From Chitinophagales bacterium (GTDB lineage Bacteria > Bacteroidota > Bacteroidia > Chitinophagales > JADIYW01), in assembly GCA_023957235.1 (NCBI GenBank), contig JAMLHI010000004.1, positions 263,422-327,421 of the forward strand: a stretch of 64,000 bases of DNA, in the 5' to 3' direction. Both the position numbers and the translations under genes were made by a program. Shown here piece by piece: positions 17,302-26,391 of this stretch (its first letter is position 1; every line of letters begins with the position of its first letter). Below the pieces are notes generated by a model. The model searched no databases, was not told the origin of the DNA, and saw only the letters and a list, made by a program, of their open reading frames with translations.

Positions 17302-17612
17302 ATCATCAAATAATTTTTGTTTTACTAATTTCTAGATATAAACACAAATTATGTTCCTTTTCATGTGAAGTTTTCTTATTTAAATGCTGGATGAGGGTTA
17401 AAAATCGTTAAGGGGGTATCATAGAATCAATCATCTACTGAATTCAATTTTAAAATGATCCTATTGGGTGTCAAATGATTGACTTAATATTATTTTAAAG
17501 TGTATTGTTACATTTGTTACTGTAGAGAAGAAGTGATACATCTATTTTTGTACTATTAAATAAGTCTTCAATAGGAGGAAAACTAAATTTTAAAGATTTT
17601 AATTGACTGATT
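17302..17612. other. 311-bp divergent intergenic region (htrA / CoA-disulfide reductase)
   Basis: AT-rich control region for two divergent genes. A plus-strand TATTTTTG box lies at 17543-17550. A GGAGGA at 17573 sits too far (about 35 nt) from the ATG at 17613 to be its ribosome site and has no start codon after it. No ORF was seen. Confidence 0.5.
17543..17550 (+). promoter_or_regulatory. -7 box upstream of the CoA-disulfide-reductase-like gene
   Basis: TATTTTTG is an exact TAnnTTTG match 62 nt before the ATG. A TTTG at 17513-17516 is 26 nt upstream, somewhat longer than the usual spacing. Confidence 0.4.
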
Positions 17613-19280
17613 ATGAAAATATTGATTATAGGAGGAGTTGCCGGAGGGGCTACAGCAGCAACTAGATTAAGAAGGTTGTCTGAAGAGAATGAAGTGATTA
17701 TATTTGAGAAAGGTGAATATGTCAGCTTTGCCAATTGTGGACTACCTTACTATATCAGTGGAACGATTGAAAATAGAGATAGTTTATTATTGCAAACACC
17801 TGAAAGCTTAAATGAAAGATATAGACTTGATGTACGTGTGCTTTCAGAAGTGATTAATATAGATATTGAAAAGAAGGAAATTTCTGTTCGTGATCTGAAA
17901 ACAAATAATGAATATGTAGAATCTTATGATAAATTATTGCTTTCTCCTGGTGCTGAACCTATTCGGCCACCTTTTGAAGGGATTAATTCGGATAAGATTT
18001 TTACACTTAGAAATGTTCCAGATGTAGATAAAATTGTCGAAAAAGTTCAAAAAGCTCAAAGTTTTGTTGTCGTAGGCGGTGGTTTTATTGGATTGGAAGT
18101 TGCAGAAAATTTGATAGAAGCTGGAAAACAAGTCAGCTTAGTAGAATTATCTAACCAAGTGATGGCTCCTGTAGATTATGATATAGCCAGTTTTGTTCAT
18201 GAAAAAGCAGATGAAAAGGGCTTGGAATTATATTTAGAACAGGGTGTTCAAAAATTTTATGATAATGGCAATCAGATAGAGGTCTTTCTAAATAATGGTT
18301 CTTCTATCTTGACAGATGCAGTTGTTTTGGCAATAGGAGTGAAGCCTGAAACCCAGTTAGCAAAAGCTGCCGGATTAATGCTAGGTGAGACAGGAGGAAT
18401 ATTAGTCAATGAATTTTTACAGACCTCCAATGCTGATATCTATGCAGTAGGTGATGCGATAGAAGTTGCACATTATATTCATAAAAAGAAAGTTTTGATT
18501 CCATTAGCTTGGCCTGCTAATAGACAAGGGCGTATAGTGGCCGATAATATAGTATTGGGTAATAAATATAAATATTCTGGTAGTTTGGGATCTTCCATAT
18601 TAAAGTTTTTTGAATTGTCTATTGCTAGTACTGGATTAAATGAGAAGTTGTTAAAGAGAAATAATATTCCCTTTCAGACAGCTATTGTGACTAGAGGCCA
18701 TCATGCCGGCTATTATCCAGGGGCAAAAAACATGGTATTAAAATTGATTTTTGATGAAACTGGAAAAGTGTTGGGGGCTCAGGCTGTGGGTGAGAAAGGA
18801 GTTGATAAACGAATAGATGTAATTGCCACAGCTATCAAAGGCAATCTGAATGTATATGATTTGCAAGAAATTGAAATCACCTATGCTCCTCCTTATAACT
18901 CTGCCAAAGATATCGTCAATATTGCTGGCTATACGGCAGCTAATATGTTAGAAGGGGATTTAGAGATGATAAATTATGATACTATGGAAGAGTTTGTCAA
19001 AGAAAGTAATGCTATTCTGCTGGATGTTAGAACGAATAATGAATTTTCAAAAGGCCATATTCTTGGAGCGATGAATCTTCCTTTAGATGATTTGAGAGAT
19101 AATTTGAACTTGTTGGATAAAAGAAATAAGTATGTAGTTTATTGCCAAGTGGGATTAAGAGGATATCTTGCTTATAAAATATTAAAGAATAATGGGTTTA
19201 ATGTTGTCAACCTTAATGGTGGATATCATTTGTGGAATAAAGTTAAGCCGATAGTACTCCCTGAGACTGTATCTCTATAG
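17613..19280 (+). CDS. CoA-disulfide reductase-like flavoenzyme fused to rhodanese
   Basis: 555 residues. The N-terminal pyridine-nucleotide-disulfide oxidoreductase domain has MKILIIGGVAGGATAATRLR for FAD and a single redox cysteine (Cys42) in SFANCGLPYY, the hallmark of CoA-disulfide reductases and NADH oxidases. FVVVGGGFIGLEVAENL binds NAD(P)H and ADIYAVGDA closes the FAD site. After the dimerisation domain, residues ~465-545 form a rhodanese domain: ILLDVRTNNEFSKGHILGA and active-site Cys511 in YVVYCQVGLRGY. The fusion architecture is known for CoADR-RHD proteins acting on CoA persulfides and polysulfides. It points to sulfur or thiol redox homeostasis in the cytoplasm. It lies alone, upstream of the nirK block but separated from it by 618 bp. 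Confidence 0.9.
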   Translation: MKILIIGGVAGGATAATRLRRLSEENEVIIFEKGEYVSFANCGLPYYISGTIENRDSLLLQTPESLNERYRLDVRVLSEVINIDIEKKEISVRDLKTNNEYVESYDKLLLSPGAEPIRPPFEGINSDKIFTLRNVPDVDKIVEKVQKAQSFVVVGGGFIGLEVAENLIEAGKQVSLVELSNQVMAPVDYDIASFVHEKADEKGLELYLEQGVQKFYDNGNQIEVFLNNGSSILTDAVVLAIGVKPETQLAKAAGLMLGETGGILVNEFLQTSNADIYAVGDAIEVAHYIHKKKVLIPLAWPANRQGRIVADNIVLGNKYKYSGSLGSSILKFFELSIASTGLNEKLLKRNNIPFQTAIVTRGHHAGYYPGAKNMVLKLIFDETGKVLGAQAVGEKGVDKRIDVIATAIKGNLNVYDLQEIEITYAPPYNSAKDIVNIAGYTAANMLEGDLEMINYDTMEEFVKESNAILLDVRTNNEFSKGHILGAMNLPLDDLRDNLNLLDKRNKYVVYCQVGLRGYLAYKILKNNGFNVVNLNGGYHLWNKVKPIVLPETVSL

Positions 19281-19898
19281 TGTATATTGATAGTTTGGAA
19301 ACCATATTTTCATTTTAATATGTGTTGGCTATTTTGTGTTTTATTGAATGAAGAGGGTGTTAAGTGTTGTCACTCTCTTCATTTGATAGAAAAACTGTTT
19401 TTTCTGTTTTAAGTAAAAATTAAAAATAAGACAAAAGACTCCTCTTATGTTAAGCGTATCTTTTAATAAGGAGGAATTGTGACTCATGTTACTATAGAAA
19501 TGTAATACTCATTCATCAAGGATTGCAAGTGAATAGTTCAAATATTTATCAATCAATTTTATTGAGTGTACAATACTTAATTGCAATATAAAATAATATG
19601 TAAACGATTGGTTTTAAAATTTTTACTTTAAAATATATTCATATAATTCTTGTCGAGAAAAAATTTCAATTATTGCTAAACTGCTGAAGGTGACAAATTG
19701 TCCCATTGGTCATTCAAAAGAAATATAAGAAAATAGTATTGGCATGGGCTGATAAGCATAATCTGATTGAGAATGAGATTTAGTATATGTTAATATAGTA
19801 TAACGTTTATTTAAACCATCCATATTTTCTGACTAATATCACAATATTAGAAAGTAGTATGTGATTACTTTGCAGTAGAAAATTTAAAAACTACTGTT
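19281..19898. other. 618-bp intergenic region upstream of the porin-nirK block
   Basis: This is the longest gene-free stretch in the window. GAAGAGGGTG/CACTCTCTTC (19350-19380) can pair but lacks a clear T run. CCTCTTAT near 19443 can pair with ATAAGGAGG near 19470 with one bulge. The odd palindrome GACAA-A-TTGTC lies at 19692-19702. A near-consensus -7 box TTACTTTG sits about 30 nt before the porin ATG. No FNR-type TTGAT-N4-ATCAA site and no ORF were found. The length and symmetry suggest a regulatory region. Confidence 0.5.
19692..19702. promoter_or_regulatory. Palindrome GACAA-A-TTGTC, candidate operator
   Basis: Perfect 5-bp inverted repeat with a one-base centre, about 200 bp upstream of the porin-nirK genes. 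It does not match the FNR or DNR consensus. The regulator is unknown. Confidence 0.25.
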
Positions 19899-21251
19899 AT
19901 GAAACTCTATCAAATCATACAAAGAAGTATAGTGCTGCCATTATTGACAGTTGTTATTTTACCAACAATTCAAGCACAGGAAGTTGATTCTCTAGAGAAT
20001 AGTTTCAGTATATCAGCTCAGATTCGCCCTAGACTAGAAATTAGAGATGGAGCATTTCGTCCTTTGAGTAAGGATGAAAAGGTGGCGGCATTAGTCAGTG
20101 AGCGTGTTCGTTTAAATTTTGATTATTCGTATAAAGATATTTTGTCTATCAGAATTTCACCTCAGCATGTTGGCGTTTGGGGGCAGACAAATATGGTACA
20201 AGGTGCTGATAATGCAGGCAGTAAGTTTGCTCTTTATGAAACTTGGGCTAAATTAAAATTAGGTTCAAATTGGAATATGAAATTGGGTCGTCAAGTAATT
20301 TCTTTAGATGATGAAAGATTTTTTGGAGAATTGGACTGGGCACAAGGAGGGAGAGTCCACGATGCAATATCTTTCCACTTTGCAAAACAGAAGTATGAGC
20401 TAAAAGGTTTTTTTGCATTCAATCAAAATTATAAATCACTGTATGGTAATAATTTGAGCAACCCTTCTGGCAACTTATATTCGACTACTGATGCTTTCCC
20501 ATATAAATGGATGCAGACAGTTTGGGCAGGAATTCCAGCTGGGAAATCTTCAAAAATTAGTTTATTGGTGACTAATCTAGGTTTGCAAAATGTAAAATCT
20601 GCAACTGATTCAGTAATACATAATTTTAATTCTCAGACTTACGGTATTAATTATTTCAATAATGGGAAAAAATTAAATGGCAATGTATCTGCTTATTTTC
20701 AAGGAGGAAAAAATTTATCGGGAGTAAAAACTCAAGCCTATATGATAGCAGCTTATCTAGGGTATAATATTGATAATCAATGGTCAATAGGATTAGGAAG
20801 TGATTTTGTCAGTGGTAATGACTTGGGAATGGCTCAAGAAAAAAACACTGCATTTAACCCTTATTTTCATACAGGCCACAAATTTTATGGTTCAATGGAT
20901 TACTACTATGCAGGTAATGCGCACAAGAATGTCGGATTGTCTGATAGTTATGTCAAATTAAATTACAAAGGAAAACAAGGCTATAATATTAACGTTGCCG
21001 TACATCAGTTTGTAACCCCAAATAAAATAGTCAATGAAGTTGAAGAGTATGCTAAAAATTTAGGACAAGAAATAGATTTTACTCTTTCATATAAACTTAA
21101 TAAATTTGCGACTTTATCTGGAGGATATTCATTTTATATCAATACTCCTACAGTGAATTATATTAAAAACACATTCAACGGAAAAGATTTTCAACAATGG
21201 GCATGGATATCATTAAATATTACACCCAAATTATTTAACACCAAATTTTAG
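19899..21251 (+). CDS. Alginate-export-family outer-membrane porin
   Basis: 450 residues. A signal peptide ends near TIQAQEVDS. The mature chain reads as a beta barrel throughout. The segment [20 protein letters not shown] is typical of the alginate_exp family, as are [34 protein letters not shown] and [20 protein letters not shown], the plug-and-strand signature of these 18-strand porins. In this position, 5 nt before nirK, it most likely admits a small anion such as nitrite or nitrate, not alginate; that role is inferred from context. No other alginate gene is present. The last residues and the nirK start are almost contiguous, so the two are co-transcribed. Confidence 0.85.
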   Translation: MKLYQIIQRSIVLPLLTVVILPTIQAQEVDSLENSFSISAQIRPRLEIRDGAFRPLSKDEKVAALVSERVRLNFDYSYKDILSIRISPQHVGVWGQTNMVQGADNAGSKFALYETWAKLKLGSNWNMKLGRQVISLDDERFFGELDWAQGGRVHDAISFHFAKQKYELKGFFAFNQNYKSLYGNNLSNPSGNLYSTTDAFPYKWMQTVWAGIPAGKSSKISLLVTNLGLQNVKSATDSVIHNFNSQTYGINYFNNGKKLNGNVSAYFQGGKNLSGVKTQAYMIAAYLGYNIDNQWSIGLGSDFVSGNDLGMAQEKNTAFNPYFHTGHKFYGSMDYYYAGNAHKNVGLSDSYVKLNYKGKQGYNINVAVHQFVTPNKIVNEVEEYAKNLGQEIDFTLSYKLNKFATLSGGYSFYINTPTVNYIKNTFNGKDFQQWAWISLNITPKLFNTKF

Positions 21252-21256
21252 TAAAC

Positions 21257-22294
21257 ATGAAAAAACACTTAATTCTTTTTGCAAGTGCGGCAATGTTCTT
21301 AGGGCTTTTTAGCTGTAAACAAAGTGCCACTAGTACTCCTGCTATTGATATGGTAGCACAAGGAGAGCCTGAAGTTGCTACTGTAACAGGCGCACCAAAT
21401 GTTCCAGCTCCAGTTGGAGACAGAGGACCCAAAAAATGGATAGTCAATTTAGAGACTACTGAAATTGAAGGAATTATTGCTGATAGTATTCCTTATACTT
21501 TCTGGACATTCAACAATACTGTCCCAGGTAGCTTTATCAGAATCAGAGTAGGAGATGAAGTAACTCTTAACCTAAAAAATGCTGATAATAGTGTATTGCC
21601 TCACAATATTGACCTACATGCTGTAACAGGCCCAGGTGGAGGTGCTGCTGCTACTACTTCTGCTCCTGGACAGACTACATCAGTTACTTTTAAAGCTTTA
21701 AACCCTGGTTTGTATGTATATCATTGTGCTGCACCTCCAGTACCTATGCACATTGGTAATGGTATGTACGGTTTGATTTTAGTAGAACCAGAAGGAGGAC
21801 TTCCAAAAGTGGATAGAGAATACTATATCATGCAAGGTGATTTCTATACTAAAGCATCTAGCGTAAAACCAGGTCTTTTAGAATTTGACAATGATAAAGC
21901 AGTAGCAGAACATCCTGATTATGTATTATTCAATGGTGCTAAAGGTTCTTTATTAGGTAAGAATATGATCGAAGCAAAAGTAGGTGAAACTGTACGTTTG
22001 TTTGTTGGAAACGGTGGTCCTAACTTGACATCTTCTTTCCACGTGATTGGTGAAATTTTTGACAATGTATATCTTGAAGGTGGAACCTTACTTTCTCACA
22101 ATATTCAGACTACTATGATTCCTGCTGGTGGTGCTGCTATCGTAGAATTTAAAGTTGAAGTTCCTGGAGAATATGTATTGGTAGATCACTCTTTATCTAG
22201 AGCATTTAACAAAGGTGCTATCGGTAAATTGAAAGTAATTGGCGAAGAGAATCCTAAAGTTTTCAAAGCTGCTGGTCCATTGGCTGATCATTAA
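21257..22294 (+). CDS. nirK: Copper-containing nitrite reductase (NO-forming)
   Basis: 345 residues with two cupredoxin domains. It reduces nitrite to nitric oxide in the periplasm. All copper ligands can be assigned: type 1 copper by His116, Cys157, His165 and Met170; type 2 copper by His121, His156 and His262; the catalytic Asp119 is in [12 protein letters not shown]. The signature [19 protein letters not shown] is intact. The N-terminus LFLASA-like helix ends in LGLFSC (Cys20), a lipobox, so the enzyme is probably anchored by lipid and not soluble. It follows the porin by 5 nt and is followed by nirV and sco on the same strand. No nor, nos or nar gene lies in the window. Confidence 0.96.
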   Translation: MKKHLILFASAAMFLGLFSCKQSATSTPAIDMVAQGEPEVATVTGAPNVPAPVGDRGPKKWIVNLETTEIEGIIADSIPYTFWTFNNTVPGSFIRIRVGDEVTLNLKNADNSVLPHNIDLHAVTGPGGGAAATTSAPGQTTSVTFKALNPGLYVYHCAAPPVPMHIGNGMYGLILVEPEGGLPKVDREYYIMQGDFYTKASSVKPGLLEFDNDKAVAEHPDYVLFNGAKGSLLGKNMIEAKVGETVRLFVGNGGPNLTSSFHVIGEIFDNVYLEGGTLLSHNIQTTMIPAGGAAIVEFKVEVPGEYVLVDHSLSRAFNKGAIGKLKVIGEENPKVFKAAGPLADH

Positions 22295-22330
22295 TAGTCA
22301 AAAAATTATTAAAACAATTGGATGTTAGTA

Positions 22331-23182
22331 ATGAAGAAAAGTTTTGTCAGTACTATTGTTTTGACTACTGTTTTATTGTTTGCCTGTAAAAGGCAGGCGG
22401 AACAAATTGTGTCTGATGTAAAACAAAATTTGGTCTCAAACGAACTTCATCCAATCGAAGTAAATACAAAGATGGTTTATATTCCCGGAGGGGAATATAA
22501 ACCATTTTATAGTTCTGACTCAGATAGGGTTTTTGTACAATCTTTTTTGATAGATGAACGCCCTGTAACCAACCAAGAGTTTTTAAAATTTGTAGAGGCT
22601 AACCCTCAATGGCGTAGGTCTAATATGAAGAGAATATACTCAGACTCAGTATATTTGAGAGACTGGGTTGGAGATTTGGAAATACCTAAAGGTGCATTAT
22701 TAGATGCTCCAGTTACTTTTGTTTCATGGTTTGCAGCAAAAGCCTTTGCTCAGAGCGTGGGCAAGAGAATGCCCACTTTGGATGAATGGGAGTTTGTGGC
22801 GATGGCAGATGCTGAAGTGCCTAATGCTCGCGAGAAAAAGAAATATTCAGACGATATAATAGATTTGTATATGCAGAAAGACAGGCAATATAAATCTGTA
22901 AAATTAAGCCCTCCCAATTACTGGGGCGTGTATAATATGTTTGATCTAATTTGGGAATGGACAGACGATTTTAACTCAATATTGACAACAGGAGACTCTC
23001 GTGCTGGAGAGTATGATGATAAAAATATGTTCTGCGCTGCTGGTGGAGCTACAAGTGCCACAGATATTCTGAACTATGCAGCTTTTATGAGATTTGCTTT
23101 ACGCGCATCTATTAAAGCCAATTATAATATAGCTAATCTGGGATTCAGATGTGCAAAAGATACAATAGTTGTTTCACCTTAA
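22331..23182 (+). CDS. nirV: NirV-like SUMF1/formylglycine-generating-enzyme-domain lipoprotein
   Basis: 283 residues from the second ATG. The ATG at 22322 would add only MLV before the signal peptide MKKSFVSTIVLTTVLLFAC, whose Cys19 is the lipidation site. The SUMF1-type fold is shown by MVYIPGGEYKPF, FLIDERPVTNQEFLKFVE, PVTFVSWFAAKAFAQSVGKR, MPTLDEWEFVAMAD and the final LGFRCAKD. The two catalytic cysteines of true sulfatase-activating enzymes are not obvious, so it is probably not a formylglycine synthase. Genes of this type directly after nirK are named nirV in other denitrifiers. The role is unproven and may concern assembly or anchoring of NirK. Confidence 0.82.
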   Translation: MKKSFVSTIVLTTVLLFACKRQAEQIVSDVKQNLVSNELHPIEVNTKMVYIPGGEYKPFYSSDSDRVFVQSFLIDERPVTNQEFLKFVEANPQWRRSNMKRIYSDSVYLRDWVGDLEIPKGALLDAPVTFVSWFAAKAFAQSVGKRMPTLDEWEFVAMADAEVPNAREKKKYSDDIIDLYMQKDRQYKSVKLSPPNYWGVYNMFDLIWEWTDDFNSILTTGDSRAGEYDDKNMFCAAGGATSATDILNYAAFMRFALRASIKANYNIANLGFRCAKDTIVVSP

Positions 23183-23195
23183 TTAATATTTTCAG

Positions 23196-23783
23196 ATGAG
23201 AATTGTAAATTATTTTCCTTTATTCATATTGTTTCTCTTTTCTTGTCAAAATAACAAGTCTAATGAGACGAGTAATGAGTTGCCTTCCAATTCGATTTTT
23301 CAACTGACTTCTGAATGGCAAAACCAAAATGGAGACACACTTCACTTGAAAGATTTACAGGGAAAAACATTGGTGGTTGTCATGATTTATACTACTTGCA
23401 AATCTGCTTGCCCTATTTTAGTCTCTAAAATGAAACTAATAGAATCGCAAATTAGCCGAAAGGATATTGATAAGGTGTCTTTAGTATTGGTTTCTATTGA
23501 TCCTGAGACAGATACTCCAGAATTTTTAAAGAAATTTGCCAAGAAGAATGGAATGGAGGGTAATCAATGGGTCTTCTTACGTTCTAATGAAATGGCCACT
23601 CAGGAGTTTGCCAATGTGTTATCAATGAAGTATAAGAGAATCTCTCCGATAGATTTTTCACATTCAAATATCATCAGTATTTTTAGCCCTAATGGACAAT
23701 TGGTCGAACAAGAAGAAGGTCTTGAAATCAATGTAGAAAATGTTGTGAAGAAAGTAAGCAAGGTGGTTAATTCACCTAAATAG
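23196..23783 (+). CDS. SCO1/SenC-family copper chaperone lipoprotein
   Basis: 195 residues with a lipoprotein signal ending LFLFSC (Cys17). The thioredoxin-like fold has the copper pair Cys68 and Cys72 in YTTCKSACPI, and His156 in DFSHSNIISIFSPNG is the third ligand. LVSIDPETDTPEFLKKFA is the expected peroxiredoxin-like strand-helix. Sco proteins load copper into cytochrome oxidase CuA sites or other cuproenzymes. Placed 13 nt after nirV, this one most likely supplies NirK with copper. It ends the operon; a hairpin lies 30 nt downstream. Confidence 0.92.
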   Translation: MRIVNYFPLFILFLFSCQNNKSNETSNELPSNSIFQLTSEWQNQNGDTLHLKDLQGKTLVVVMIYTTCKSACPILVSKMKLIESQISRKDIDKVSLVLVSIDPETDTPEFLKKFAKKNGMEGNQWVFLRSNEMATQEFANVLSMKYKRISPIDFSHSNIISIFSPNGQLVEQEEGLEINVENVVKKVSKVVNSPK

Positions 23784-23812
23784 TACTTCATTTCTTTCTT
23801 TTTCTTATTTTG

Positions 23813-23834
23813 ATTCATCTTCATTAAGATGAAT
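23813..23834. other. Perfect hairpin between sco and the YihY gene
   Basis: ATTCATCTT and AAGATGAAT are exact reverse complements around a CATT loop. There is no T run after it on either strand. It could be a weak terminator or an operator just upstream of the YihY promoter. Confidence 0.45.
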
Positions 23835-23881
23835 ATGATGGAGATGCTCAATATCAGCTAGTCAGAATCTAAAATATCATC

Positions 23882-23889
23882 TATCTTTG
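23882..23889 (+). promoter_or_regulatory. -7 box directly before the YihY gene
   Basis: TATCTTTG ends 5 nt before the ATG at 23895. A start of transcription at the usual distance would leave almost no 5' leader. Confidence 0.6.
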
Positions 23890-23894
23890 AAGTG

Positions 23895-24839
23895 ATGATA
23901 ATAGATAAGGGAATATTATTTTTAAAGGCATTTTATAGACTAATCATAGATACTTTCCATAAGTTTAATGATGATAATGTCATTAAATTGGGAGCTTCAT
24001 TGTCTTATTATACCTTATTTTCTTTACCTCCTCTCTTAATTATTATTATTGCCTTAAGCGGTATTTTTTTTGGTGAAGATGCAATGCGAGGCGAATTAGT
24101 GGAACAAATTGAAGGAGTTGTTGGTCATTCTACGGCAATTTTTATCCAGAATACTTTAAGTAATATTCAATTGAGTTATCCTAACGGATGGACAGCTATT
24201 ATCAGTTCGGGAGTATTATTGTTCACAGCTTCTACTGTTTTTGCTGAGATACAAAGTTCAATTAATACAATTTGGGGCTTAAAGACTAAGCCTAACAAAG
24301 GTCTCCGAAAATTTATTTTCAATAGATTAGTTTCATTTTCAATGATAGTGTCTATGGGGTTTATTCTGATGGTGAGTCTTTTGTTGAATGGTATATTGAA
24401 AGTAATAAGTGCCAAATTGTTATTATTTCTAGATATTGATCAATTGAATCTTGTCTTTTTAATCAATTCTAGTATTTCTTTTTTAATTATTTGCTTGCTA
24501 TTTACTGTTATTTTTAAGAGTTTACCTGACGCAAAAATTCGTTTGAGGGATGCTTTTTTGGGTTCGTTTTTTACGTCTTTATTGTTTTTAATAGGCAAAT
24601 ATTTCATTGGCTATTATCTCTCAACTACTAATTTGAGTTCTGTTTATGGAGCTACTGCATCAGTGGCTATTTTATTGGTTTGGGTGTATTACTCTGCAAT
24701 TATATTATATTTTGGAGCAGTATTTACCAAAGTCTATACAGATAAATATGGTCAAAAAATTATCCCCAATACCTATACTTTTCTAGTCATTAAAACAGAA
24801 ACAGAATTATCAGCAGCTGAGATAAAATCTCTTCCTTAA
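23895..24839 (+). CDS. YihY/BrkB-family inner-membrane protein
   Basis: 315 residues. I chose ATG 23895 over the GTG one codon earlier. After an amphipathic start come the family hallmarks LGASLSYYTLFSLPPLL and ALSGIFFGEDAMRGELVEQI, then GWTAIISSGVLLFTASTVFAEIQSSINTIWGLK, RLVSFSMIVSMGFILMVSLL, FKSLPDAKIRLRDAFLGSFF and YGATASVAILLVWVYYSAII with YFGAVFTK at the end. Six hydrophobic segments are visible. This family was once called ribonuclease BN by error and is now seen as a membrane transporter or envelope protein of unknown function. It converges on the TPR-SUFU gene. Confidence 0.9.
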   Translation: MIIDKGILFLKAFYRLIIDTFHKFNDDNVIKLGASLSYYTLFSLPPLLIIIIALSGIFFGEDAMRGELVEQIEGVVGHSTAIFIQNTLSNIQLSYPNGWTAIISSGVLLFTASTVFAEIQSSINTIWGLKTKPNKGLRKFIFNRLVSFSMIVSMGFILMVSLLLNGILKVISAKLLLFLDIDQLNLVFLINSSISFLIICLLFTVIFKSLPDAKIRLRDAFLGSFFTSLLFLIGKYFIGYYLSTTNLSSVYGATASVAILLVWVYYSAIILYFGAVFTKVYTDKYGQKIIPNTYTFLVIKTETELSAAEIKSLP

Positions 24840-24867
24840 CTATCTTATTAATCAGCAAAAAACAATC

Positions 24868-26391
24868 TTAATCTTCTATTGAGTTGTTGCGGTCTGCATA
24901 TACAATATCTGGAACTTGAGCATTGCTAAATGCATCTAACAACTTGTCAATTCCATTATTGACTTTATAATGCATTTCTTCAGGATAAACAGGAATGACT
25001 GTATAAATATATAATGAATCTTCTCCTAATTTCATTTCTTGGAAATCCTCAGGCAGTGTGATACTATCAATAATGACTACCCCTTCAAAATTTGTATTAG
25101 CAATTGGTCGCGATGGACTTCCATTAGGAATACTATGTCCATAGCACAACCATGTATCATGCTGTTTTGGAATTCTAGCCAGGTTTTTCAACCACAATAT
25201 AGGCCAATAATTATTTGGATTTTTTAGACCTTCTTGTGATAAGTCCCATTCTTTAGGTAATAGAATGGCCAATTCTCCATATTTATATTTTTCATATCCT
25301 TCAGGAGTATTCATGGCAAATCGACTCATCCCTGATGATACTAATAAGTGATAATTTCTATTCTCATTGGGTAGAATGTGATAAATATCTATTCTTAATT
25401 CATCACTTCTCTTATCAGTCAATAATATGACTTCTTGATTATCATAGAATTGGTCAATATGAAAATCTAGAGCCATTAAGATATTTGGAGCTTCTTCGAT
25501 AGGAATAGTGGTATTGTCTTCAATCTCTTCAACCGGTGCACTAAGGTCAAATAGATCTTCTATTGTATCGCCTTTCTTTTCCTCTATATTTGATTCTATC
25601 TTTTCTGCTGGTTTCGGTGTTTCTTGGGTTGACTCATTATCTTCACCAAATCCAAAAAGTGAAAATTGGTTTTCTGTAGATGTTTTATCTTTTTTTGCCA
25701 CGGTTTCTATATTTTGAAATTCATCTGTAATTTGTTCTTCAGTAACTGGGGAAGGTGTTGCTTCCGTTGGTTCAAGTGCAATTTTAATTTCTTCTGGAAG
25801 TATAGAAGGCAATGCTTCGATTTCGGCAATCTTTTCTGTTTGATTTTCAAGCGCTATAGGTTCGTCGTTAATCTTTCCTAGTTTTCTTAATATTTCTTTT
25901 GCCGTGGAGCTATATTTTCCGTTTTCAGTATGGTCAAAATATTTCTCAATAAATAAAATATCATCAGTCAGTTTATGATGTTTTAAACAAGCATCCCAGA
26001 TATTTTTGTCAGTAATGTCAGGATGCATTCCATGATTTCTGGCAGTTATATAATATTCAATAGCCTTGTAAAAATCTCCTAATTTCAGATAAGCAGACCC
26101 AATTCCATTTTCGTATCTGTCTCTTTCTTCAGGATATTTTTGAATGAGTGCCTGATATATTTCGATACTTGCTTCAAAAGGGCCTTCTCTTAGTAACTTA
26201 TCAGCTAGTTGTATTTGCTCTCCTTGACTTCTATTATTGAGGAAATAATTTATCTTCTCAGATAAAGTAGCACTATTAATGTCAAAAGAGGCTATTTCAT
26301 AAATATTTTTAGCATGATGATCTTCAAGGCCTTCATGATGTTTGCCTTCTTCATTTGCTATTTTTTTTTTGAGAACATCCCAAATACCCAT
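24868..26391 (-). CDS. TPR-repeat protein with C-terminal SUFU domain
   Basis: 507 residues from the ATG at 26391 (MGIWDVLKKKIANEEG). An upstream ATG at 26433 would add 14 residues. Residues ~45-180 hold helical TPR-like repeats (ADKLLREGPFEASIEIYQAL; RYENGIGSAYLKLGDFYKAI). A low-complexity, Glu/Thr/Pro-rich linker of about 130 residues follows. Residues ~315-495 match the suppressor-of-fused fold: DELRIDIYHILPNENRNYHL, LVSSGMSRFAMNTPEGYE, YGELAILLPKEWDLS and TWLCYGHSIPNG. Bacterial SUFU proteins occur as stand-alone immunity-like or scaffold proteins. No toxin gene is adjacent here. No signal peptide, so it is probably cytoplasmic. Confidence 0.78.
   Translation of the reverse strand: MGIWDVLKKKIANEEGKHHEGLEDHHAKNIYEIASFDINSATLSEKINYFLNNRSQGEQIQLADKLLREGPFEASIEIYQALIQKYPEERDRYENGIGSAYLKLGDFYKAIEYYITARNHGMHPDITDKNIWDACLKHHKLTDDILFIEKYFDHTENGKYSSTAKEILRKLGKINDEPIALENQTEKIAEIEALPSILPEEIKIALEPTEATPSPVTEEQITDEFQNIETVAKKDKTSTENQFSLFGFGEDNESTQETPKPAEKIESNIEEKKGDTIEDLFDLSAPVEEIEDNTTIPIEEAPNILMALDFHIDQFYDNQEVILLTDKRSDELRIDIYHILPNENRNYHLLVSSGMSRFAMNTPEGYEKYKYGELAILLPKEWDLSQEGLKNPNNYWPILWLKNLARIPKQHDTWLCYGHSIPNGSPSRPIANTNFEGVVIIDSITLPEDFQEMKLGEDSLYIYTVIPVYPEEMHYKVNNGIDKLLDAFSNAQVPDIVYADRNNSIED

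Noticed and set aside
19350..19380. Possible terminator after the CoA-disulfide-reductase gene
   Set aside because: The 10-bp stem with an 11-nt loop is followed by ATTTGATAG and not a T run, so I did not call it a terminator.
19600..19898. FNR/DNR-type box before the nirK block
   Set aside because: I looked for TTGAT-N4-ATCAA and TTGAC-N4-GTCAA and found only poor half-sites such as CTGATTGAGAATGAG.
24868..26391. A polymorphic-toxin immunity locus around the SUFU protein
   Set aside because: No toxin, Rhs, VgrG or PAAR gene is found on either side; the neighbours are a YihY protein and the adhesin.
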